From: CAVRZY01 sp963725415
GTDB taxonomy: Bacteria > Acidobacteriota > Terriglobia > Bryobacterales > Bryobacteraceae
NCBI GenBank assembly: GCA_963725415.1
Contig: CAVRZY010000008.1
Span: forward strand, 1-13,992
Direction: 5' to 3'
Length of the DNA stretch: 13,992 nucleotides
Shown: positions 8,615-13,992 of the stretch, piece by piece
How the letters are laid out: each line of letters starts with the position of its first letter
Position numbering within the stretch: the first letter of the stretch is position 1
Translations under genes and position numbers: made by a program
Notes under the pieces: generated by a model
Told to the model about the DNA's origin: nothing
The model's input: the letters and a program-made list of their open reading frames with translations, nothing else
Database searches by the model: none

Positions 8615-9749
8615 ACAGCCTCCCACGATTCAGGAGATGACTCGGGTCGAACATCTGCTTGACGCGCTTCATCGTTTCAAGATCGTTTCCCGGGCAGGGC
8701 CACAGCTCCAGCTTCTCCTTCTCCGCAGCCGGTGAGAACTCGATCACCGCCTTCCAGCCCTGCGGCAGGCACACCTCCTTCATCCAGGCGTCAGCCTCGG
8801 CGCAATTTGCGAAGTGGCCGTAGCACACCCCCGTGCCGGCCCGCGCGACCACCGGCGCGTCCATCGATTCCACCACTGCCTCAAGCTGCGTCAGCGTGCC
8901 AGAGACCCGTACCACCGCTCCATCCGGATTGCCCGCCAAGAACTGCGGCGTGAAGTCTTGAATACGGTGCCACAAGGCCTCTTCTTCGTCCCCCTGGATG
9001 GACTGCGCGGCCGAAAGCTCACGTCTGTAGCGCTCAATAACGGCAGGGTTGCCACCCGCCTGAACCACCACCAGATAGCCTTCTCTCCCAATCTGCGCCG
9101 CCGCTCGCGGGTTCAACAGATCCAGGGCCGCTGGCTGCAAAAAGCTTTTCAGCACGCCGTTGCGCGCGCGCATCGCCTCCTCCAGCGACTGAAGACCCAG
9201 CACGAACGACCGCGAGAACGCGGGCACCGGAACCAGCTTGAAATTGACCACGGCGACGGCTGCCAGCGTCCCGAAAGAGCCGATCATGAGCTTGGCCAGG
9301 TCCAGGCCGGCCACGTTCTTGACTACCTTGCCCCCCGACTGGACCAGCTTCCCCGCCAAGGTGGCGAATTTCATCCCGATGACCATGTTCCGCGCCGTTC
9401 CGTACTGGCATCGTCGCGGGCCGCTCAAATTGGCCGCCACCACCCCGCCCACGCTGCCTTCCTCCGAAAACGGAGGGTCCAGCGGGATCATCAGCCGGTT
9501 CTGCGCAGTCACCCGCCGCAATTCCGCGAACGGCAGCCCGGCCTCCACGCTGATCGTCAGGTCATCGGGCGCGTATTCCAGCACCCGGCGCATCGAGGCT
9601 GTCGAAATCGTCACCTCCGCCGGTGCGATCGGCCCCGCCATGCTCTGTTTTGTAAACCGGCCGCCCAATGTGATGGCCTTGCCGGCCGCGGCGGCCGCAC
9701 CAAGAGCTTCCGCAAGTTCTTCAGCAGTCTGAGGCGTGAGCGCGTTCAT
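8601..9749 (-). CDS. glcE: GlcE-like FAD-binding subunit of a 2-hydroxy acid (glycolate) oxidase
   Basis: A 382-residue PCMH-type FAD-binding protein. The flavin site is marked by ITLGGRFTK (27-34), the TISVEAGLPFAEL stretch (65-77), GSVGGVVAANLSGPRR (98-113) and GGKVVKNVAGLDLAKLMIGS (139-158). It ends MFDPSHLLNRGRLYGRI, the usual tail of GlcE. The length is close to GlcE (about 350) and shorter than the catalytic GlcD (about 500). ATG 9749 is preceded only by a weak Shine-Dalgarno sequence. It is the first gene of the glcE-glcF pair; the DNA immediately upstream is a repeat cluster and a divergent hydrolase, so glcD is not adjacent. Together the subunits oxidise glycolate or a similar 2-hydroxy acid if GlcD is supplied from elsewhere. 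Confidence 0.87.
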   Translation of the reverse strand: MNALTPQTAEELAEALGAAAAAGKAITLGGRFTKQSMAGPIAPAEVTISTASMRRVLEYAPDDLTISVEAGLPFAELRRVTAQNRLMIPLDPPFSEEGSVGGVVAANLSGPRRCQYGTARNMVIGMKFATLAGKLVQSGGKVVKNVAGLDLAKLMIGSFGTLAAVAVVNFKLVPVPAFSRSFVLGLQSLEEAMRARNGVLKSFLQPAALDLLNPRAAAQIGREGYLVVVQAGGNPAVIERYRRELSAAQSIQGDEEEALWHRIQDFTPQFLAGNPDGAVVRVSGTLTQLEAVVESMDAPVVARAGTGVCYGHFANCAEADAWMKEVCLPQGWKAVIEFSPAAEKEKLELWPCPGNDLETMKRVKQMFDPSHLLNRGRLYGRI

Positions 9750-9792
9750 CGAACCACTACTTTGCCCGTTTTCTGGAGCGGAGTCAAATGCT

Positions 9793-10056
9793 CGTAATTC
9801 GGGGACAGGCTACGAGTTTCGCCGCTTTTGCGAAACTCGTGGCCTCTCTCTCGAAAACGTCGCCATTCTCATCTGGCGCAACGCTCGTAATTCGGGGACT
9901 GGCGCGAATTTCGCCGCCTGTGCGAAATTCGTGGCCTGTACCCGAATTACCCTCCCCGCACCAACCCGCGTAATTCGGGGACTGGCGCGAATCGCGCCAT
10001 TTTCATCTGGGCGGGTGAAGCGCAGCCTCATGGGCGGACTGTCCCCGAATTACGCG
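9793..10056. repeat. REP-like repeat cluster (three direct units and inverted copies)
   Basis: This fills the 324-nt gap between the divergent glcE and hydrolase genes; there is no gene in it. The 14-mer cgtaattcggggac occurs at 9793-9806, 9886-9899 and 9969-9982, and inverted at 10041-10054. The last pair extends to a 16-bp perfect inverted repeat (9967-9982 with 10041-10056). A 10-bp inverted match also joins 9887-9896 with 9941-9950. Each unit carries a hairpin just after the 14-mer: an 11-bp stem with loop cgctttt (9812-9840), a 10-bp stem with loop cgcctgt (9905-9931) and a 6-bp stem (9984-9998). A further segment, cgccattctcatctgg (9861-9876), recurs at 9995-10010 with one change. These are the hallmarks of REP/BIME elements mobilised by RAYT transposases; no transposase is in the window. 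Confidence 0.82.
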
Positions 10057-10061
10057 AATGG

Positions 10062-10067
10062 TATAAC
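10062..10067 (+). promoter_or_regulatory. Candidate -10 box of the hydrolase gene
   Basis: TATAAC lies right after the last repeat arm and ends seven bases before GTG 10074 and ten before ATG 10077. If it is used, transcription would start on or next to the start codon, giving a nearly leaderless mRNA. This agrees with the absence of a Shine-Dalgarno sequence. No good -35 is seen; that region falls inside the repeat arm. Confidence 0.35.
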
Positions 10068-10076
10068 TTGTCGGTG

Positions 10077-12270
10077 ATGGGACTAAGAGGCTTACTCACG
10101 GCCGCAATCGTGGCGGTTTGCGTTTCGCAGGCGCAACCTCTGCCGGGCACTCAGCCACTCGCGCTGCAAGGCGATCTGGCCGCTCAAATGGTCGAGGGCA
10201 TGCACCGTTTCCTGGACCGCGAAACTGCGGCCTCCATCCAGCGCCGGCCAGCCCCGGATCGCGAGCGCTTCCGCCGAATCATCGGCCTGGTCGATGAGCG
10301 CGTCCCGTTTGAGGTGCCCTTTCTGGAGGCCGCCATCGGCAGGCCATCGCTGGTCGCTCAAGGTCGCGGTTACACCGTTCACGCGGTGCGCTGGCCGGTG
10401 CTGGAGGGGGTCGATGCCGAAGGCTTGCTGCTTGAGCCGGCCCGCACTCCGGTCGCTCGCGTAGTCGCGCTTCCCGACGCCGATTGGACCCCGGAGATGC
10501 TGGTCGGCCTGGCGCCCGGCGTTCCTCCCGCGATGCAATTTGCCCGGGGCCTGGCGGAGAACGGCTGCCTGGTGCTGGTCCCCCTCCTGATCGACCGCAG
10601 CGATACCTTCTCCGGCAATCCCCGCCTCCCGCGCTTCACCAACCAGCCGCACCGCGAGTTCATCTACCGCATGGCCTACGAAATGGGGCGGCACATCATC
10701 GGCTACGAAGTGCAGAAGATCCTGGCGGCGGTGGACTGGTTCTCGCGCACGACTCCGGCGCGGCCCATCGGAGTCGCCGGATACGGTGAAGGCGGCCTGC
10801 TGGCCTTCTACAGCGCAGCCGCCGATACCCGCATCCACGCCGCTGTGGTCAGCGGCTATTTTCGTTCTCGGCAGCAGCTCTGGCAGGAACCCATCTACCG
10901 CAACGTCTGGGGCCTGCTGACCGACTTCGGCGACGCGGAACTGGCCGGGCTGATTGCGCCCCGCACACTGATCGTCGAAGCCTCCTCCCACCCGCAGATC
11001 ACCGGCCCCCCGCCCGAGCGCCAGGGGCGCCGCGGCGCAGCCCCCGGAGGAATCACTACTCCCCAGCTTGAGGAAGTGCGCGCGGAATGCCAACGCGCGC
11101 GAGCGAAACCGCTACTGTTCGAGAGCGATGGTACACGCGCGTTCCTGCGCTCCCTGAATCCGAAGGCCGCCTTCCAGCAGCCGGGCCCGCCACCCAAGGA
11201 TCAGCGGACCGGCTTCGATCCCTCGCCCCGCCTGCGCCGCCAGTTCGACCAGCTCGTCGAGTTCACGCAGACTGTGGTTCGCCGCGCCGAGACGGCCCGC
11301 CGCCAGTTCTGGTCCAAAGCTGACGCCTCCTCTCTCCAGCGCTGGCAGCAATCCACCGAAACCTATCGCCGCTATCTCTGGGAAGAAGTCATCGGGAAGA
11401 TCGACCGCCCCTTCGAGCCGCTTCAGGCGCGCACCCGCCGCCTCTACGACCAGCCGTCCTTTATAGGCTACGAAGTGCTGCTGCCGGTCTGGCCCGACGT
11501 TTTTGCCTACGGCATCCTGCTGCTGCCCAAGGATTTGAAACCGGGCGAGCGGCGTCCGGTGGTGGTCTGCCAGCACGGCCTGGAGGGCCGCCCGCAGGAC
11601 ACCATCGAGCCGAAGGGCGAGAAATCCTACGCCCGCTTTGCCGCCAGGCTGGCCGAGCGCGGCTTCATCGTCTACACACCGCAGAACCCCTACATCGGCG
11701 GCGACCGCTTCCGCCAGCTCCAGAGAAAGGCCAACCCGCTCAAGTGGTCGCTGTTCTCCTTCATCGTCGGCCAGCACCAGCGCACCCTGGAGTGGCTCGG
11801 CGGCGCTGCCCTTCGTAGACCCCGCGCGCATCGCCTTTTACGGCCTCTCTTACGGTGGAAAGACGGCCGTGCGCGTCCCCCCGCTGCTCCCCAACTACGC
11901 CCTGTCCATCTGTTCGGCTGACTTCAACGAGTGGATCTGGAAGAACACCAGCGTCGAGCAGCCCTTCAGCTACATGTTCACCCAGGAATACGAAATGCCC
12001 GAGTTCAACCTCGGCAATACCTTCAACTACGCGGAACTCGCCGGCTTGATGGCGCCCCGGCCCTTCATGGTCGAGCGCGGCCACTACGACGGCGTCTCCA
12101 TCGACGAGTGGGTGGCCTACGAGTACGCCAAGGTCCGCCGCCTTTACACCCTATTGGGCATTCCCCAGCGCACCGCCATCGAGTTCTTCGACGGCCCCCA
12201 CCAGATTCACGCCGTCGGCACCTTCGAGTTTCTCCACCGCTTCCTGAACTGGCCCGAAGCAAAACCCTGA
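10077..12270 (+). CDS. Secreted two-domain alpha/beta hydrolase (putative esterase; one frameshift)
   Basis: About 730 residues after repair. Residues 1-20 are a hydrophobic export signal ending near SQAQP. Two alpha/beta-hydrolase-like domains follow. The first has GYGEGG (235-240) at the nucleophile elbow, with Glu where Ser is expected, so it is probably inactive. The second has GLSYGG (nucleophile S591), a likely acid in the GHYDGVS stretch and a histidine in DGPHQIH (H708 or H711), as in dienelactone-hydrolase and acetyl-xylan-esterase relatives. The frame breaks at 11799-11806 (GC-rich cggcggcg): one extra base lies before LPFVDPARIAFYGLSYGG. Without repair the first frame stops at 11921 and loses the whole active site. 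Starts at TTG 10068, GTG 10074 or ATG 10077 are possible; the ATG best begins the signal peptide. The substrate is unknown, perhaps an ester on plant or microbial polymers. Confidence 0.8.
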
Positions 12271-12297
12271 GCTGGGGTCAACTACCTCCGCGTTTGT

Positions 12298-12334
12298 CAC
12301 GTGATTGCCACGTGCGGATGGTACCGGGTATAAA
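12298..12334 (+). promoter_or_regulatory. Promoter with paired CACGTG palindromes upstream of the DUF4258-YgiT pair
   Basis: TTGCCA (12305-12310) and TATAAA (12329-12334) are separated by 18 bases; each matches the sigma-70 consensus at five of six positions. Two CACGTG palindromes (12298-12303 and 12309-12314), 11 bp apart and thus on the same DNA face, flank and overlap the -35. This is the layout of an operator at which a dimeric repressor would block RNA polymerase. Such autoregulation is usual for toxin-antitoxin operons, but the regulator is not known. Predicted start is near 12341, leaving a leader of about 147 nt. Confidence 0.5.
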
Positions 12335-12336
12335 GG

Positions 12337-12456
12337 GTCTTGGGAGCTGAGTGGCAGATTGGAAGCGGGATGGGGCCAGTAGCCGGTGGGGAACAGATGA
12401 ACTGGTTGCTGGCTAGACTGGGGAAGCAACCAGGGCAGCGCATACGCTCCCAAGAC
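12337..12456 (+). ncRNA. Candidate structured leader RNA of the DUF4258-YgiT operon
   Basis: The gap 12271-12487 holds no gene. An 11-bp perfect inverted repeat, gtcttgggagc (12337-12347) and gctcccaagac (12446-12456), encloses a 9-bp perfect hairpin, ctggttgct/agcaaccag (12402-12410 and 12425-12433, loop 14 nt). The outer stem begins about where the predicted promoter would start the RNA, and it closes 32 nt before the GTG of the first gene. It matches no RNA family I recognise; a superficial likeness to SRP RNA fails on the conserved core. It could be a cis-regulatory leader, a small RNA or a mobile palindromic element. Confidence 0.4.
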
Positions 12457-12487
12457 GCAGTGGGTAAGAAAGTGCGAGGAATGGGCG

Positions 12488-12772
12488 GTGGAGTGCAAGA
12501 GACTCATTTTCAGCGGCCATGCCGTTCGGCGCATGTTTGAGAGGCAGATTCGGGGTGGCGATGTGCGCTCCGTCATCGCATCTGGCGAGGTCATCGCCAG
12601 CTATCCCGATGACTCCCCGCTTCCCAGTTGCCTGATCCTTGGCTTCGTTAAGGGAGTCCCCCTCCACGTCCTTGTCGCCATGGATAGCGAGGGTGGCACC
12701 TGTTATGTCGTGACGGTGTACGCGCCAGACCCGGGACAATGGCATTCTGATTATAGGACCAGGAGGTCATGA
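12488..12772 (+). CDS. DUF4258 domain protein, probable toxin of a DUF4258-YgiT pair
   Basis: A 94-residue protein with the DUF4258 pattern: GHAVRRMFERQI (10-21), DVRSVIASGEVIASYPDD (25-42) and the closing strand VVTVYAPDPGQW (74-85). This family is related in fold to small RelE/BrnT-like toxins and is regularly encoded next to YgiT-type zinc-finger proteins; toxicity here is inferred from that pairing. The GTG start has GAGGA (12476-12480) seven bases upstream. Its TGA stop shares bases with the next gene's start region (ATGATG at 12769-12774), so the two are co-translated. Upstream lie a strong promoter candidate and a foldable leader. Confidence 0.8.
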   Translation: MECKRLIFSGHAVRRMFERQIRGGDVRSVIASGEVIASYPDDSPLPSCLILGFVKGVPLHVLVAMDSEGGTCYVVTVYAPDPGQWHSDYRTRRS

Positions 12773-12996
12773 TGAAGTGCCTGCTCTGCAAGCACGGGGA
12801 AACTCGCCCCGGCAATGTGACTGTGACGCTCCAGCGCAGGGAGACGACCGTTATCCTGAAAGGTGTTCCGGCGGATGTGTGCAGCAACTGCGGCGAGTAT
12901 TTTCTAACCGAGGCGGTTACCGGACAGGCCCTGGAGCGAGCCGAACGTGCTGCCGAGAGCGGCGTGGAAATCGAGATCCTGCGCTTTGCCGCCTAG
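12772..12996 (+). CDS. YgiT-type zinc-finger protein, probable antitoxin
   Basis: A 74-residue protein with two zinc-binding pairs, CLLC (C3, C6) and CSNC (C37, C40), in the arrangement of the N-terminal domain of MqsA/YgiT antitoxins. The usual C-terminal DNA-binding helix-turn-helix of MqsA is absent; the tail is a short helix-rich stretch. The ATG at 12772 is preferred to the one at 12769 because AGGAGG (12761-12766) is then five rather than two bases away; it overlaps the upstream stop by one base. It most likely neutralises the DUF4258 partner. How the operon is repressed without a helix-turn-helix is open. Confidence 0.82.
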   Translation: MKCLLCKHGETRPGNVTVTLQRRETTVILKGVPADVCSNCGEYFLTEAVTGQALERAERAAESGVEIEILRFAA

Positions 12997-13023
12997 AACG
13001 CTCGGATCAGGCCGAATCTTCGT

Positions 13024-13150
13024 TTAGCCGCCGGCACTGGTCTTCACGTTCGGCTTCCAATCCTCCAGGGCCGCACCGGCCAGCTTGCTGGCACGCGCGC
13101 GCAGCGCCGCCATTTCCTCCTCCGCCAGCGGCTTAAACTGCTTTATACTT
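13024..13150 (-). pseudogene. 3' gene remnant (tail copy A)
   Basis: On the minus strand a normal-looking protein tail ends in TAA at 13024-13026: about 40 residues including KQFKPLAEEEMAALRARA and LEDWKPNVKTSAGG. The upstream part of such a gene is not present, because the DUF433 gene and its -10 box occupy the DNA from about 13144. The last 54 bp (13023-13076) recur at 13939-13992 with 48 of 54 identical. The tail faintly recalls the end of Tat-exported aldo/keto reductases, but I cannot confirm this. It is most likely the stump of a gene cut by the neighbouring module. Confidence 0.45.
13144..13149 (+). promoter_or_regulatory. Candidate -10 box of the DUF433-DUF5615 pair
   Basis: TATACT ends exactly seven bases before the ATG at 13156, so transcription would begin on the start codon and give a leaderless mRNA. 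No Shine-Dalgarno sequence is visible between the box and the start. The -35 region is not recognisable. Confidence 0.4.
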
Positions 13151-13155
13151 GGGCT

Positions 13156-13478
13156 ATGGCCACCTTCACAGAGGGCCGGATCACGAGGAACCATGCCGTC
13201 TGCGGGGGGAGGGTGTGCATCGCCGGCCACCGCGTGCGCGTGCTCGATGTCGTGGTGTGGCATGAGCACCAGGGGATGAGCCCGACGAGATTGTCACCCA
13301 GGTTCCCTCGCTCACGCTGGCCGATGTCCATGCGGCGCTCGCCTACTACTTCGACCACATGGAGGAGGTCCAGGAAGAGATGCGGGCAGAACGGTCTGAA
13401 GCGGAGGAGTTCCGCCGAACGCATCCATCTTTGGTGGAAGCCAGACTGCGCCAGGAGAAGGTGCAAACACCATCCTGA
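13156..13478 (+). CDS. DUF433 antitoxin-like protein (one frameshift)
   Basis: About 107 residues after repair. The DUF433 core is GGRVCIAGHRVRVLDVV (17-33), followed by SPDEIVTQVPSLTLADVHAA, a helix-turn-helix-like segment, and AYYFDHMEEVQEEM. As given, the frame breaks after MSP at 13284: one G is missing from CCG GAC, and the remaining protein continues in the other frame to TGA 13476-13478. By family knowledge DUF433 proteins are the antitoxin and repressor partners of DUF5615 PIN-like toxins, and the DUF5615 gene starts three bases later. The start at ATG 13156 has a TATACT box seven bases upstream and no Shine-Dalgarno sequence. Confidence 0.82.
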
Positions 13479-13481
13479 CCA

Positions 13482-13811
13482 GTGCCCATTCGCTTCCATC
13501 TCGACGAGCACATTCCGGCCAGCGTCGGCGCTGGCCTACGCCGCCGGAAGATTGACGTCACGACCACGGCTGAGGCCGGGCTGATCGGAACGGAGGATGC
13601 GGCGCAGCTCTCTCTGGCTGCCGCATCCAGACGTGTGCTGGTCACGCACGACGCCGATTTCCTCCGCCTCCATGCAAGCGGAGTGTCTCACGCGGGCATC
13701 GTCTACTGCCCGCAAGGCTCCGTTGGGATCGGAGAAATGCTGCGCCGTCTGGTATTGATCCACGACCTGCTGGCCCCGGAGGAGATGGTGGGAAGAGTCG
13801 AGTTCCGTTGA
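13482..13811 (+). CDS. DUF5615 PIN-like protein, probable toxin nuclease
   Basis: A complete 109-residue PIN-like protein. It has the family's N-terminal acidic pair in HLDEHIP (D8, E9), a central E38-D39 in GTEDA and the THDADFLRL motif (D57, D59), which together would bind metal in a VapC-like RNase site. RNase activity is inferred from the fold. The GTG start lies three bases after the DUF433 stop, so the two are one operon. The order antitoxin then toxin is the usual one for this pair. No frameshift is seen. Confidence 0.85.
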   Translation: MPIRFHLDEHIPASVGAGLRRRKIDVTTTAEAGLIGTEDAAQLSLAAASRRVLVTHDADFLRLHASGVSHAGIVYCPQGSVGIGEMLRRLVLIHDLLAPEEMVGRVEFR

Positions 13812-13939
13812 CCTCCGCAGCGAAACCGAGACGACCTTCTTATCCAGGGCATGGATCGGGCGTAGGGTAGCCTGGAGCCGGTGCTCACGGCAACAGCGCT
13901 TCCTGAGCCGGCCAGGGCACCAGTATCGGCTCCCCTACT

Positions 13940-13992
13940 TTAGCCGCCGGCATCGGTCTTCCAGTTCGGCTTCTAATCCTCCAGGGCCGGAC
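13940..13992 (-). pseudogene. 3' gene remnant at the window edge (tail copy B)
   Basis: This is a second copy of the gene tail found at 13024-13076, in the same orientation and cut by the window end. In the matching frame the Trp codon TGG of copy A is TAG here (plus-strand cta at 13973-13975), so the protein would end 11 residues early. The space between the DUF5615 stop and this copy (13812-13939) shows no gene. With copy A it brackets the DUF433-DUF5615 pair. Confidence 0.4.

Noticed and set aside
8814..9797. 327-codon plus-strand open frame opposite glcE
   Set aside because: Composition dominated by Arg, His and Gln, no recognisable motif, antisense to a convincing FAD-binding subunit.
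9793..10056. CRISPR array, because of three regularly spaced 14-mers
   Set aside because: The repeats are short, the intervals (93 and 83 bp) are themselves repeated and palindromic, inverted copies exist and there is no cas gene.
10092..11093. 333-codon minus-strand open frame opposite the hydrolase
   Set aside because: No motif and antisense to the hydrolase with its signal peptide and fold; explained by high GC.
12337..12456. SRP (4.5S) RNA or tRNA, because of a GGAAGCAaCCAgGGCAG-like run and a closing stem
   Set aside because: The conserved SRP core (AGGTCAGG with GGAAGGAAGCAGCC) is missing, and no cloverleaf with a TTCGA-type arm can be drawn.
13024..13269. 81-codon minus-strand open frame as a complete gene
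   Set aside because: Only its last 40 or so residues look like protein; the rest is antisense to DUF433. Kept as a 3' remnant instead.

Overview
The window reads as a high-GC soil-type bacterial chromosome, most likely an acidobacterium of the Solibacter/Bryobacter kind. This rests on the PknB-like kinase fused to a TolB/PD40 propeller, the Tat-exported PHP-fold protein, the secreted two-domain alpha/beta hydrolase and the dense palindromic intergenic repeats. The assignment is inferred from gene style; no rRNA or other marker gene is present.

Layout. Positions 14-2676 (+) carry a transmembrane Ser/Thr kinase. A convergent spacer with hairpins follows (2677-2914). A leftward block then runs, in transcription order, glcE-like (9749-8601), glcF-like (8614-7301), a string of hairpins (7165-7270), a Tat-exported PHP-fold protein (7076-5496), a Pseudomonas-type L-rhamnose isomerase (5453-4262) and an NCS2/AzgA purine permease (4222-2915). 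The last three are 39-42 nt apart and probably form one operon. A 324-nt REP-like repeat cluster separates glcE from a divergent secreted hydrolase (10077-12270, +). The right end holds two small toxin-antitoxin-type pairs: DUF4258 with a YgiT-type zinc finger (12488-12996), and DUF433 with a DUF5615 PIN-like protein (13156-13811). The second pair lies between two copies of the same gene tail.

How the genes may work together: the isomerase points to L-rhamnose use, and the GlcE/GlcF pair to oxidation of a 2-hydroxy acid such as glycolate or lactate, which could be downstream of deoxysugar breakdown. glcD is absent from the window. The kinase and the toxin-antitoxin pairs are independent of this metabolism.

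Quality warning: five genes (kinase, rhamnose isomerase, PHP protein, hydrolase, DUF433) are interrupted by six single-base frameshifts, although protein similarity continues cleanly in the next frame each time. This looks more like consensus error than decay, but real frameshifts cannot be excluded. Coordinates for these genes span the whole reconstructed reading frame.

Most notable non-coding signals: a promoter plus a roughly 120-nt foldable leader before the DUF4258-YgiT pair; three REP-like units with a compensatory base-pair change; four perfect back-to-back hairpins upstream of the PHP gene; and one identical 10-mer at two of the frameshift sites.
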